DNA from: a virus
DNA: 26,330 bases
IMG/VR virus record: IMGVR_UViG_3300042549_002172
Location: 1 to 26,330 of that record
Strand: one strand, 5' to 3'
The notes beneath the pieces were generated by a model. That model was not told where the DNA came from, did no database searches, and worked only from the letters and a program-made list of their open reading frames with translations. Shown piece after piece: positions 5,437 through 14,696 of this stretch (position 1 is the first letter of the stretch; each line of letters opens with the position of its first letter). Both the position numbers and the translations under genes were made by a program.

Positions 5437-7469
5437 TGTTTGATTTAGACTTAACACATGTAAATACAGAATACTTTCGTCAACCTGCTTTAGAGTGGAT
5501 AAAGAATTATAGAAATACTGGAAATGGTTTTTATATAGATGCTCCTAAACATTCTTACGAGTGGACAAAGTATTGGGACGAGCAAGAATATTATTGTAGA
5601 GAAGGTTATTCTGTAGGAGGTATAAAGATTACAGGTGAACATTACTTTTACTTAAACTTTTGCCAAATACAATTAAAAGACTTTGGTTATGAAGTAGTTA
5701 AAACAAAAAGAAAGGTAGAAAAGAAAGTAACATTTCCTGATTTTTGGGATTCAGATTGGTTTTACTTTACAGAATGCGGATTAGCTAGAGAAGCAGGACA
5801 ACATATGTTAATTCTTAAACCTAGAAGGAGAGGATATTCATATAAGAATGCGGCCAAGTGCGCTTACAACTATACTTTTTATAAAAAATCTACATCACTT
5901 ATTATAGCAGAACAGTCAGGGTACTCTGAAGAAACAATGGGTATGGCTGTAAACTATTTAGATTTTTTACTTAAATATACCGATTTCGGTAAGAATAGAC
6001 AATTCTTAAATAAACCTGCTGAAGTAGTAGAGGCGTCTTACCAAGAGATAATGCCAGATGGCACTAAGATTAAAGCTGGGTATTTATCTAAGATAATGTC
6101 ACTTACTTCTAAAAATAATCCTAACGTAGCCAGGGGTAAAGATGCTAACGTTATTTTATTTGAAGAAGCAGGAACATTTACAAATTTAAAAGCAACTTAC
6201 AAAGCAGCTCAACCTACTGTTGAAGAGGGACTAGGCGTATCAGGTCAGATATTTGTATTTGGAACTGGAGGAGATTTCTCTGGAGGTATGGTGGATTTTG
6301 ATGATATGTTCTATAATCCTGAGCCTTATAACTTTAGAAGTTATGCAAACATCTGGGAAGATGGTATGGAGTTAAATAGAATAGGTTATTTTTTACCTGA
6401 CTATTATTCTAAAGGTGGATTTATTACAGCTAAAGGTGAATCTTTAGTTGATGAAGCTAAACAAAATATAGATACTAAAATAGAAACTTTAAAAAGAACT
6501 TCTAAAGATGCTAACGCAGTAGATTCTTTTTTAGCAGAATTTCCAAGGACTCCTAAAGAAGCTTTTATTAAAGCATCAAGTAATATATTTCCTAAAGCTG
6601 AACTTAACGCGCAGATTAATTATATTAAATCTTCTAAGATAGATTCATCTTTAGGAGTATGTGGTATATTGTCTGATACAGAAGAAGGTATAAAATTTGA
6701 ACCTTCAGAAAAGGTTAAACCAATTGATTCGTTTCCACTTAAAAAAGATTCTGATAGAGAAGGTTGTTTTATACAATACCAGGGCCCTTATAGAGATAAT
6801 GGTAGAGTTCCAGATAATTTATACTATATTGGGCATGACCCTTATGGTGTAGATTCAAGTAAAGGAGAATCTTTAGGTTCACTATTTGTACTTAAACAAG
6901 CTAATAATTTATCTCAGCCCGATGACTTAATAGTTGCAGAATATGTAGCACGCCCGTCTGGTGGCCAGGATGAGTATAATAGAATTATGTTTATGATAGC
7001 TAGATATTACAACTGTAAAGTAGGATTTGAAAATGACAGGGGAAATGTAATACAGTATGCTAGAACACATAAGTTATTAAGTTGGTTACAAGACGAGCAA
7101 GATATTTATGATAAAGGCGAAAAAGTATCTAACGGTTTAGGTAGAAGTTACGGTATGTCTATGTCTAATCTTAAAAAGAAACAGCAAGGGGCTTTGTATC
7201 TTAGAGATTGGTTACTAACAAAAAGAGGAATAGATGTAAATGGTAAAGCAAAATTAAATTTAAATCTAATTTATTCTGTACCTTTGTTAGAAGAACTAAT
7301 TAAATTTGATTATGATGGTAACTTTGATAGAGTATCAAGTTTACTTATAGCAATGTACTATCAAAAACAAATAGCCCCTAAAGGAATAGAGGTACCTAAC
7401 TATGTTTATAATACTGATTCTTTTTTCAGTAGATTTCATTCGTTAGGTAATATGGAAAGTAATTATTAA
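5436..7469 (+). CDS. terL: Terminase large subunit (packaging ATPase/nuclease)
   Basis: The 677-residue product has both terminase domains. A Walker A-like loop runs K128-P-R-R-R-G-Y-S-Y-K137. Walker B is VILFEEAG at 239-246. A coupling-like FGTGGD follows at 275-280. The C-terminal RNase H-type nuclease shows D468 in IGHDPYG, E532/D534 in GFENDRGN and a late acidic D631 in DRVSSLLIA. The enzyme translocates phage DNA into the prohead and cuts the concatemer. Its length is at the upper end for terminases, as in many large Bacteroidota phages. It begins on the stop of the preceding gene, and its own TAA is part of the promoter box ahead of the portal gene. Confidence 0.9.
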   Translation: MFDLDLTHVNTEYFRQPALEWIKNYRNTGNGFYIDAPKHSYEWTKYWDEQEYYCREGYSVGGIKITGEHYFYLNFCQIQLKDFGYEVVKTKRKVEKKVTFPDFWDSDWFYFTECGLAREAGQHMLILKPRRRGYSYKNAAKCAYNYTFYKKSTSLIIAEQSGYSEETMGMAVNYLDFLLKYTDFGKNRQFLNKPAEVVEASYQEIMPDGTKIKAGYLSKIMSLTSKNNPNVARGKDANVILFEEAGTFTNLKATYKAAQPTVEEGLGVSGQIFVFGTGGDFSGGMVDFDDMFYNPEPYNFRSYANIWEDGMELNRIGYFLPDYYSKGGFITAKGESLVDEAKQNIDTKIETLKRTSKDANAVDSFLAEFPRTPKEAFIKASSNIFPKAELNAQINYIKSSKIDSSLGVCGILSDTEEGIKFEPSEKVKPIDSFPLKKDSDREGCFIQYQGPYRDNGRVPDNLYYIGHDPYGVDSSKGESLGSLFVLKQANNLSQPDDLIVAEYVARPSGGQDEYNRIMFMIARYYNCKVGFENDRGNVIQYARTHKLLSWLQDEQDIYDKGEKVSNGLGRSYGMSMSNLKKKQQGALYLRDWLLTKRGIDVNGKAKLNLNLIYSVPLLEELIKFDYDGNFDRVSSLLIAMYYQKQIAPKGIEVPNYVYNTDSFFSRFHSLGNMESNY

Positions 7470-7474
7470 ATTTG
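7467..7474 (+). promoter_or_regulatory. Candidate -7 box before portal gene
   Basis: TAAATTTG overlaps the terminase stop codon and is followed by TAAC, matching TAnnTTTGYAA. The portal ATG is 8 nt downstream, giving at most a very short leader. No good TTG is present at the expected -33 position. Confidence 0.4.
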
Positions 7475-7482
7475 TAACCAAA

Positions 7483-9822
7483 ATGGAAGAAGCTAAATCA
7501 ACAGGATTTTTTAACATACCAATTCAGACTATAAGTTATAAAGACAAAATAGCTAAGAATGACCAATGGGGTAAGAACTGTATAAAAGCATTTATAAACC
7601 TTGCATCTTTTTCTAACTCTTCTTATAAAGTGTACCTGAAAAAGTTATATGACTATTATAATGGAGTAATAGATTCAAAAGATTACACGTCTTTTTTATC
7701 TCCTTATGGTACTCAACGTACTGGTATCCCAAATCTTATAAAAAACTATCCTATTATTAAACCTAAGATAGATTTACTAAGAGGAGAATTTGCTAAGAGA
7801 ACAGATAACTTTTCAGTTGTAGTAAGTAACCCGGATGTTATTAATAAGAAAACAGAAGAAAAAAATAAACTAATTCAACAAACTATAGAGCAAATGTTTG
7901 TTAATGAGCTTAATGCTCAAGGTGTACCTACAGGTCAACCTACAGAAGAAACTCAAACTCCTGAATACGTAGCTGCAGAATTTGAATCTACATATAGAGA
8001 TAAACGCGCTATTTTAGGACAACACTCTTTAGACTTTTTAAAGAAGTACTGTAAAATAGAAGAAAAGTTTGACCTTCAATTTTTAGATTTTCTTACAGCA
8101 GGTGAAACATATTCTTTTAGAGATGTTATTTCTAATGAAGTAGTATACGAATGCGTTAACCCTTTAGATATAGATTACGATAAAGACCCTGATATTCAAT
8201 TTGTTGAAGATGCAGACTGGATTTGTAGAAGAAAATACATGACTGTATCTGGTATAGTAGATTATTTCCAAGGGGATGACCCTCTTTCAGGAGATGAAAT
8301 TGCTGACCTAGAACAATCTGCTCCTGTAAACGCAGAATGGTTTATTCCATTTGCACAAATTCAAGATAGACAACAACCTTTTAAATCATATGGAAGACTT
8401 TTAGAAGTAATCCATCTTTGCTGGAAGTCTCGTAAAAAAGTTGGTATAGTTACTTTTATGGATGAGTATGGCCAAGAGCAATTACTTGACGTAACTGAAG
8501 ATTACAAAGCAGGGCCTGATGAAAAAATAGAATGGCATTGGGAAAATGAATTCTGGGAAGGTTATAGAATAAACAATAAATATTTTAAAAAGATACGTGC
8601 TATACCTGTGCAAAGAGGTTCATTAGACAATGGTTCTAAATGTAAAGCTCCTTATAATGGTAGAGTAATGTCTAATAGAAATTCTAAAAATGTATCACTT
8701 GTATCTTTAGGTGTACCTTTTCAGGTACTTTATAATGGTATACATTATAGAATGGAATTGGCTATTGCTAAAATGAAAGACCAGATGTCTCTGTTAGATG
8801 TTAATATAATACCTAAAGGTTGGGACACTGATAAATTTTTAGATTACTTAGACCTTACTGGTATAGGGTTTGTAGATTATAATAAAGAAGGTGTAAGATT
8901 TAATGCTCAACATCAGACTTCTATTAAATTAGCATCAGATACTATACAAGCATATATGGGATTATTAACTCATATAAAAAGTGAGTGGGATGATGTATGT
9001 GGTATATCTCGTCAAAGAGAAGGACAAGTATCTTCATCTGAAACTGTAGGTGGTGTAGAACGTGCTGTAGTACAATCTTCACTTATTACTGAAATGTACT
9101 TTAGAATGTTTGACCAATTTAAAGAAAGAGAATATCAAGCATTATTAGATTACTCTAGACTTGCTTGGATTAATGGTAAAAAGACTTCATTTGTACATCC
9201 TGAGTATGGTAATACTGTATATATGGATTTGGACCCAGAATACTCTGAAGCTGAATTAGGAATCTTTATGTCTAATTCTACTAAAGATATGCAGAAGATG
9301 CAAAAGTTAGAACAGTTAACACAGGCTATGGCTCAAAACGGTACACCTGGTTCTACTATTGCTGAAATAATTGAACAAGAATCTTTTGTTGAAATTAAAA
9401 ACGCATTACGTAAAGCTGAAGCTAAAGCTCAAGAATTCCAACAACATATGGAGGAAGTTAAAGGCCAACAGCAAGAACAAGCAATGCAAGCTGCAGCTGA
9501 AGCTCAAGATAAGAAACATCAGTATGATTTAGAACTTATAGATAGACAAGGATATTGGGATTTACAAAAAACTCAACTTACTGCTTTAGGTATTGATGAG
9601 GGAGAAAATAGTAAAGATATTCTTGCACAAGCTAAGTTAGGATTTGAGCAAAGTAAGTTTGAAGTAGAGTCTCAAATGAAAGATAAAGAGATATCAGCTA
9701 ATCAATACAATGATGATAAACGCATGGCTCACGAGAATCTTATGAAAGATAAAGAAGTTGCTATAAAAGAAAAAGAAATAGCAGCTAAAAAAGATATAGC
9801 AAGTAGGAAACCTAAGAGCTAA
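7483..9822 (+). CDS. Portal protein
   Basis: This 779-residue protein lies directly after the large terminase and before the scaffold and capsid genes, the standard place for the portal. The N-terminal and central parts are mixed helix and strand, with many aromatic residues (YKVYLKKLYDYYNG near residue 50). The last 180 residues are rich in Gln, Lys, Glu and Ala, strongly helical and probably coiled coil (KAEAKAQEFQQHMEEVKG, then KDKEISANQYNDDK). They could form the crown or barrel, or contact scaffold. Portals form a 12-subunit ring through which DNA enters and leaves. The call rests on position, size and general layout. Confidence 0.7.
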   Translation: MEEAKSTGFFNIPIQTISYKDKIAKNDQWGKNCIKAFINLASFSNSSYKVYLKKLYDYYNGVIDSKDYTSFLSPYGTQRTGIPNLIKNYPIIKPKIDLLRGEFAKRTDNFSVVVSNPDVINKKTEEKNKLIQQTIEQMFVNELNAQGVPTGQPTEETQTPEYVAAEFESTYRDKRAILGQHSLDFLKKYCKIEEKFDLQFLDFLTAGETYSFRDVISNEVVYECVNPLDIDYDKDPDIQFVEDADWICRRKYMTVSGIVDYFQGDDPLSGDEIADLEQSAPVNAEWFIPFAQIQDRQQPFKSYGRLLEVIHLCWKSRKKVGIVTFMDEYGQEQLLDVTEDYKAGPDEKIEWHWENEFWEGYRINNKYFKKIRAIPVQRGSLDNGSKCKAPYNGRVMSNRNSKNVSLVSLGVPFQVLYNGIHYRMELAIAKMKDQMSLLDVNIIPKGWDTDKFLDYLDLTGIGFVDYNKEGVRFNAQHQTSIKLASDTIQAYMGLLTHIKSEWDDVCGISRQREGQVSSSETVGGVERAVVQSSLITEMYFRMFDQFKEREYQALLDYSRLAWINGKKTSFVHPEYGNTVYMDLDPEYSEAELGIFMSNSTKDMQKMQKLEQLTQAMAQNGTPGSTIAEIIEQESFVEIKNALRKAEAKAQEFQQHMEEVKGQQQEQAMQAAAEAQDKKHQYDLELIDRQGYWDLQKTQLTALGIDEGENSKDILAQAKLGFEQSKFEVESQMKDKEISANQYNDDKRMAHENLMKDKEVAIKEKEIAAKKDIASRKPKS

Positions 9823-9905
9823 GTGTAATATAATATAATTACAAGAATAAAGAAGAAATAAAAATATTAAAAGAATAAAAATAATTTTAATTTTGAAATA
9901 GAAAA

Positions 9906-10997
9906 ATGGAAATAAAAGGAACCGATTTTGGAGATGACTTTTTAGAGTCCCCAATCAAAGAAGAACAAATTCCTGTAGAACCAGTAGTAAAAGCTGAGAA
10001 AAAAGGAAAGGTTGAAAAACCAGTAGTAGAGGAAAAAATCATAGAAGATAAACCAGAGGTTGAAATCGATGATGAACCTGTTAAAACAAAAGGAACTAAA
10101 GAAGCTCCTGAACCTGAAGAGGAAGAAGAAGAAGTTACTGAGGGATTAGTAAATGCTTTAGCTGCTAAGTTAGGTTATGAGTTTGGTGAAGATGAAGAGT
10201 ATGAAGAAACTGAAGAGGGTCTTGTACAATTTATTCAAAAGCAACAACAAGTAGGAGCTCAAGAAATAGTTGAGAATTACTTTAATAATGTACACCCAAA
10301 AGGTGGAGAGTTTTTTGACTTGATTAATATGATTTCAGATTTATCTGAATCAGAACAAGGAGATATAATTGAAGAGTTTTTTAAAGGCAAGAGTCCTGAG
10401 TTAGATTATTCTTCTGTTAATTTAGAAGATGAGAATACTCAGAAGTCAGTTTTAAAAACATTCTATAGAGCTAGTGGCTTTAGTGATGAACAAATAAATA
10501 AAAAACTAGATAAGTTTGAGATTGCAGGAATGTTAAAAGATGAAGCTGAAGAAGCATCTGAACTTTTAGCTAAAATGCAAAAAGAAGAATCTAAACGAGT
10601 TATAGAAAGAGAAAAACAAGAACAGATTCAAAGAAAACAACAAAACGACAAATACTATAGTGCTCTTAGACAAACTATAGAATCAGGTAAAGTAAATAAT
10701 TTTACTATCCCGGTTAATGAGAGAAAAGCTATATTTGAATATATAGCTAAAGGGGATGCCCTTAATAAATTAAACGAAATGTGGAGTACTATTGAAGGTA
10801 GAACTCAATTAGGATTGCTGTTAAAAAATGATTTTAAACTTGATAAGTATATAAATCAAGCAGCAAAGACACAAGTTGTAACTGGTTTAAGAGATAAACT
10901 TAAAGCAGGTGCAGCTAGATTAAAATCTTCCGACCCTAGAAGTAATACCTATGATAATGATTGGGATGACGGGGAAGTAAGTTATGCAAGAAAGTAA
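9906..10997 (+). CDS. Putative head scaffolding protein
   Basis: The protein has 363 residues and is very acidic at the N-terminus, with low-complexity Glu/Pro/Lys repeats up to about residue 75. Helical coiled-coil regions follow (about 205-250, LLAKMQKEESKRVIEREKQ). The C-terminal 40 residues are more basic (AAKTQVVTGLRDKLKAGAARL), as in scaffolds that bind capsid protein through a basic C-terminal helix. Its place between portal and capsid supports this role. The 83-nt gap before it is almost pure A/T and holds no hairpin that I could see. Confidence 0.6.
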   Translation: MEIKGTDFGDDFLESPIKEEQIPVEPVVKAEKKGKVEKPVVEEKIIEDKPEVEIDDEPVKTKGTKEAPEPEEEEEEVTEGLVNALAAKLGYEFGEDEEYEETEEGLVQFIQKQQQVGAQEIVENYFNNVHPKGGEFFDLINMISDLSESEQGDIIEEFFKGKSPELDYSSVNLEDENTQKSVLKTFYRASGFSDEQINKKLDKFEIAGMLKDEAEEASELLAKMQKEESKRVIEREKQEQIQRKQQNDKYYSALRQTIESGKVNNFTIPVNERKAIFEYIAKGDALNKLNEMWSTIEGRTQLGLLLKNDFKLDKYINQAAKTQVVTGLRDKLKAGAARLKSSDPRSNTYDNDWDDGEVSYARK

Positions 10998-11006
10998 TTA
11001 AACTTT

Positions 11007-11027
11007 AAATAAATAAAACAAACAAAC
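11007..11027 (+). promoter_or_regulatory. A-rich translation leader of the capsid gene
   Basis: The capsid ATG is preceded by a purely A/C/T leader made of AAAT and AAAC units, with no Shine-Dalgarno sequence. Except for one inserted A, the core is identical to the leader at 14697-14715 before the 433-residue virion protein. A-rich leaders favour translation in Bacteroidota, whose ribosomes rarely use Shine-Dalgarno pairing. Confidence 0.5.
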
Positions 11028-12461
11028 ATGGCAATTTTTAAATTAACCCCTGATGTTATTTGGAACGAACAAGGTAAAACCAATGATAATTCGTTACAAC
11101 GTCAGTTATTGTTGAAACCCGAAAAATTAACTCCAGTATTAACTTACCTAATGGGTCAAGAAGATGAAAGATTTCCTCTTTCTTTCTTAACTGAAGGTAT
11201 GCAAAACACAATGGAAATTGAGGGTAACGAATTTGAGTACAACATCATTGGTAGATTATATTCTCCAGTAATGTTAGCTGAATCATTTACTACTTCTACT
11301 CAACCGGGTATTGGTTTCACTCCTTTTAAACTAGTATTTTCTGAAAGAAGATTCGCTAGAGATTACATGATTTTCACGCCTAATGGCTACCAAATCCGTG
11401 TAACTGAAGACCCTATCCAACGTGGTACTAACTGGGAATACACTTTTGTATTAAACGCAACTAATGCAAGTGAATTTGTTCCTGTAACTGAATTAGTAGC
11501 AGGTAACTTGTTCTCACAAGCATTTGCTCCTGTAGCTTCATTTGGTTCAACTGGTAACGAAAGTTTCGCAGCTGCTCCTGGAACTGTAAGAGGTCAAATC
11601 ACTACTATCCGTAAGTCTTTTGCTTGGGAAGGTAATGCAGTTGAGCGTACTATGACTATGCAAGTTCAAACTGACAAAGGTACTACTAACTACTGGTGGG
11701 ATTTTGAAGAATACCAACACATGATATCATTTAAATTAGAATGTGAAATGTTATATTGGTACGCTAAAGATAACCGTGATGATAGAGGTATTATTACTTT
11801 GAAAGATAAGAATGGTATTGCTATTCCTATCGGAGATGGTTTGTTAGAGCAAATTACTAACAAAGATACTTACGGTATCTTAACTACTCAAAAAGTTAAA
11901 CAAGTAGTCCGTGATGCTTTGTATGGTATGTCTGATGCGTCTAAAAAATCTATTACTTTATTTACAGGTGTAGGTGGAGTTGAAGAATTTGATAATGCAA
12001 TGAAAGATGATTTAGCTTCTAAAAGCTATATTAAATTAGATGCAGGTAAATTCGTTTACGGAACTGGTCGTAACTTAGAGTTAAGTGGTTTCTTCTCAAC
12101 TTACCAACATATTGATGGTCATACAATTACTATCAAGCGTGTAAACTTGTTTGATGACGGTCCCAAAGCATTAGCTTCTCCTAAGCATCCTATCTCAGGA
12201 TTACCTTTAGAGTCATATCGTATGGTATTTGTTGATACTTCAACTTACAACGGTAAACCTAATTTAATCATGATTAACAAAAAAGGTCGTGCAATGATTA
12301 GACGTGTTGTAGCAGGTATAAATGAATTACCTTCTGATTTCAAAGGTAACGATTTTAGAGCTTCAGATAAAGATGCTTCAAGCATACATTTATTGAAAGC
12401 TTCAGGAATTGTACTTAGACGTTTTAATACATCTATTGATTTACAATGTAATTTAAGCTAG
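11028..12461 (+). CDS. Major capsid protein
   Basis: The 477-residue protein follows terminase, portal and scaffold, in the expected capsid place. The N-terminus reads NDNSLQRQLLLKPEKLTPV, then LTYLMGQEDERFPLSFLTEG, a pattern I associate with capsid proteins of Bacteroidota phages. The rest mixes long helices with beta-rich segments as expected for an HK97-type fold, though that fold cannot be shown by eye. The codons include more C-ending forms (AAC, TAC, CGT) than neighbouring genes, as in highly expressed genes. It ends with TAG and is followed by the structured stretch 12463-12710. Confidence 0.75.
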   Translation: MAIFKLTPDVIWNEQGKTNDNSLQRQLLLKPEKLTPVLTYLMGQEDERFPLSFLTEGMQNTMEIEGNEFEYNIIGRLYSPVMLAESFTTSTQPGIGFTPFKLVFSERRFARDYMIFTPNGYQIRVTEDPIQRGTNWEYTFVLNATNASEFVPVTELVAGNLFSQAFAPVASFGSTGNESFAAAPGTVRGQITTIRKSFAWEGNAVERTMTMQVQTDKGTTNYWWDFEEYQHMISFKLECEMLYWYAKDNRDDRGIITLKDKNGIAIPIGDGLLEQITNKDTYGILTTQKVKQVVRDALYGMSDASKKSITLFTGVGGVEEFDNAMKDDLASKSYIKLDAGKFVYGTGRNLELSGFFSTYQHIDGHTITIKRVNLFDDGPKALASPKHPISGLPLESYRMVFVDTSTYNGKPNLIMINKKGRAMIRRVVAGINELPSDFKGNDFRASDKDASSIHLLKASGIVLRRFNTSIDLQCNLS

Positions 12462-12462
12462 T

Positions 12463-12710
12463 AAAATAGCAATCTATTTTTAGAAAGGGTCTTGGGTAAC
12501 CAGGCCCTTTCTGAAAATATAAATCCAAGAAGGAGAAACGGAACGTTTCCTTTAGCGGCCAGGGAATTCTTTGGTAATACGCCTGCCGCAAGGCAGTTTA
12601 TATTCGCGCAAGTGAATATAGTCATTTAGAAGTTAAGGGCGAATTGTATAAGGCGTTTTTTGAGACTACGGTCAAAAAATAGTAGAAACTCCTTTTTGGT
12701 TTTTCAAAAA
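12463..12710 (+). ncRNA. Candidate structured RNA element downstream of the capsid gene
   Basis: This stretch holds no ATG-started forward ORF but a chain of hairpins. H0: AAAATAG/CTATTTT, 12463-12480. H1: 12482-12512, 13 bp with one bulge and a GTAA loop. H2: 12530-12552, AAGG..AAACG/CGTTT..CCTT. H3: GCG (12555-12557) with CGC (12580-12582) around CCAGGG/CTTTGG. H4: CTGCC-GCAA-GGCAG, 12583-12596. H5: TATATTCGC-GCAA-GTGAATATA, 12599-12620. H6: T6..GAC-TACG-GTC..A6, 12656-12679. H7: a weak TTTTTG/CAAAAA, 12693-12710. Three loops are GNRA and one is C(UACG)G, a clear sign of selection for RNA structure. G+C is about 42% in 12481-12660 by my count, above its flanks. CGCCT (12580-12584) can alternatively pair with AGGCG (12651-12655). 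It could be a separate small RNA, a 3'-stabilising or processing element of capsid mRNA, or the leader of the next gene. Confidence 0.6.
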
Positions 12711-12742
12711 ATTATAAGAAACTAAAAGAAAAAAAAGAAATA

Positions 12743-13612
12743 ATGAAAAAATTTGTAACAATTTACAGAAGAGAATCTGCTGCTAGACTTCCACAGGAAA
12801 TCAAAGACGGAGCAGTATTAAAGTTAAGTTCAGGAATTACCTCTAGTGGAATACCATTAAAAGGAATTACAATTGAAGAAGAAGAAAAGTTGTTACCAAC
12901 TATTGTAGGAGTTCCTGCAAACCATATTGATTTTTTCAGTAAGGTAAATACTTGGTATAATAATTTATCAAAACCTGTTACTAAAGAAGGTTTAAAATTA
13001 AACATCTCAGTAAGTGCAGCTAGCGGAATGCCAGAAGCTCCTATTGATTATTTACTTTACAAACGTGCTTTAGTTGATAGAAGAGTAGCTAAGAGCAAAC
13101 AGTTATTATTATCTGACCAGTTTTTTACATTTTATATAAATGATGAAACTGAAGAACAAGATAAGAAAATTGCTTCTTTAAGAGAAAAAGAAACAGCTCA
13201 GAAAGAATACTTTAAAGTTAAAGAAAGTGAAGTTTTAGTAGATTGGATTTTACAGGTATACGCTCAGTCATTGGGTGAAAAAACCTCTAAATATGGTAAT
13301 CTATCTAAAGAAGATAAAGATTTAATACTTGACAAAATGGTAACTACGTTGCCTAAGATGTTTGTTAATCTTGCACAAGATAAAGATTTAGAATTAAAAG
13401 CTGAAATCTTATCAATGGTAGATTACCAGGTAATTACAAAAGCAGGTAATAAATTTATAAATGGTACTGAACCAATAGGAGATACATTAGATGAAGCAAT
13501 TGCTTATTTTAAATCTGCTAAAAATCAAACAGTTTATGTTCAACTTAAAGCTAAATTAGAAGCTTTAGGATACAAAATAAAAAAAGAGAAAAAACTAAAA
13601 GATGCTAATTAA
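12743..13612 (+). CDS. Virion-associated protein of unknown function (289 aa)
   Basis: A 289-residue soluble protein that begins MKKFVTIYRRESAARLP, with a beta-type N-terminal domain to about residue 100 and a helical, Lys/Glu-rich remainder (DKKIASLREKETAQKEYF and LKAKLEALGYKIKKEKK). Its place between the capsid and connector-like genes suggests a head-completion, connector or internal virion role. The family was not recognised. A short A/G-rich stretch just upstream is the only possible ribosome-binding context. Confidence 0.5.
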   Translation: MKKFVTIYRRESAARLPQEIKDGAVLKLSSGITSSGIPLKGITIEEEEKLLPTIVGVPANHIDFFSKVNTWYNNLSKPVTKEGLKLNISVSAASGMPEAPIDYLLYKRALVDRRVAKSKQLLLSDQFFTFYINDETEEQDKKIASLREKETAQKEYFKVKESEVLVDWILQVYAQSLGEKTSKYGNLSKEDKDLILDKMVTTLPKMFVNLAQDKDLELKAEILSMVDYQVITKAGNKFINGTEPIGDTLDEAIAYFKSAKNQTVYVQLKAKLEALGYKIKKEKKLKDAN

Positions 13613-14678
13613 AGAATGGCACACACAACTTCAACAAGAGCTGAATAAAATAAATTCATCTCTTTATGATGTGCTACTATCCCAAGAAATAGATATTGCT
13701 TTCAATAAAAGTATTGAAATGTTTATCAATCAAAGGTATTCTGCTAAGTCAAACAGAAAGCAAGAAGGTTTTGAAGCGTCTCAAAAAAGAATAGACGATT
13801 TAAAATCTCTTGTTACTGTTTACAAAGCACCTGCTATATTGGGTAGTAATTTCGATAATTCATTTAGTTATGACCAAAGAAGTCTATTTATACTTCCACA
13901 AGATTACAGATTTAAAGTAGCTACTAGGATTAATAGTGCTATTAAAGATTGCAATGTAGCTTTTAACCCTGCTACTACTGCTCAAACATATTACGTTTAC
14001 GGATTTGATTTATCATCAATAACTAATTATGCTACTTTTTCTGTTAGAACTAAAACTCCTGCAATTGTAATTTTAAATGCAAATAGCGGATTAGGTAGCT
14101 ATACAACAGAAGATTTTGGCGTATTTAAAAATATAATAGTTGACGGGTTAAATAAATATTACCCTCTTACAAAACCAATTTACTTTGAAACTTTTTACAC
14201 CTACACAAATAAAAATTATTTATATATCGTATATACAACTCCACCGTCTGACGCAGAAAAGTTACAATATTTTAATGGTAGTACTTGGATAGACTTTACT
14301 TTAATGTCTACTATATCAGATTTAAAATATCCTACTTCAACAGTTTATAATATATCATCTGACAAACAAGTTTCTCATGATGATGTATATGCTTTACAGG
14401 CAGACCCTTTTAGTTTTACTAACGCGGACTTTCCTTTATCGTTTTTTGAGAACAATTATTATTACACATTATATGACAAATTAAATTTTGTTGTTTCTGA
14501 AGTAGAAATGACATACATTTGTAAACCTAAAACTGTGTCTCTTTTTGGAAACATAAGTAGTGACTTACCAGACTCAACTCACCAAGAGATTATTAGCATG
14601 ACTGCTCAATATTTCTTAGAAGAATTTGAAGCAGGTAGAGTACAAACTCACAAAGAAACAGTTTTAACAACCGAGTAA
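13602..14678 (+). CDS. Putative head-tail connector/ring protein (358 aa)
   Basis: The product begins with helices (KEWHTQLQQELNKI, then SQEIDIAFNKSIEMFINQRY) and continues with a beta-rich, Tyr/Phe/Thr-rich centre (ETFYTYTNKNYLYIVYTT). It ends in a helix, HQEIISMTAQYFLEEFE. A helical base with an inserted beta domain at this locus is common among neck or ring proteins that sit under the portal. It overlaps the preceding gene by 11 nt and is followed by the leader of the 433-residue virion protein. The functional call is based on location and shape only. Confidence 0.45.
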   Translation: MLIKEWHTQLQQELNKINSSLYDVLLSQEIDIAFNKSIEMFINQRYSAKSNRKQEGFEASQKRIDDLKSLVTVYKAPAILGSNFDNSFSYDQRSLFILPQDYRFKVATRINSAIKDCNVAFNPATTAQTYYVYGFDLSSITNYATFSVRTKTPAIVILNANSGLGSYTTEDFGVFKNIIVDGLNKYYPLTKPIYFETFYTYTNKNYLYIVYTTPPSDAEKLQYFNGSTWIDFTLMSTISDLKYPTSTVYNISSDKQVSHDDVYALQADPFSFTNADFPLSFFENNYYYTLYDKLNFVVSEVEMTYICKPKTVSLFGNISSDLPDSTHQEIISMTAQYFLEEFEAGRVQTHKETVLTTE

Positions 14679-14696
14679 ATTTTTCTTAATTCTAAC

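Noticed and set aside
12458-12625. Minus-strand ORF of 55 codons across the structured gap
   Set aside because: It has no promoter or neighbour on that strand, and its frame runs through hairpin sequence. The openness probably follows from the local base composition.
12618-12680. Group I intron signature (ATATAGTC and GAGACTAC)
   Set aside because: The two P7-like halves are in the wrong order for a group I intron, and no interrupted gene flanks the region.
12463-12742. Hammerhead ribozyme core
   Set aside because: GAAAC occurs, but no CTGANGA core element was found.
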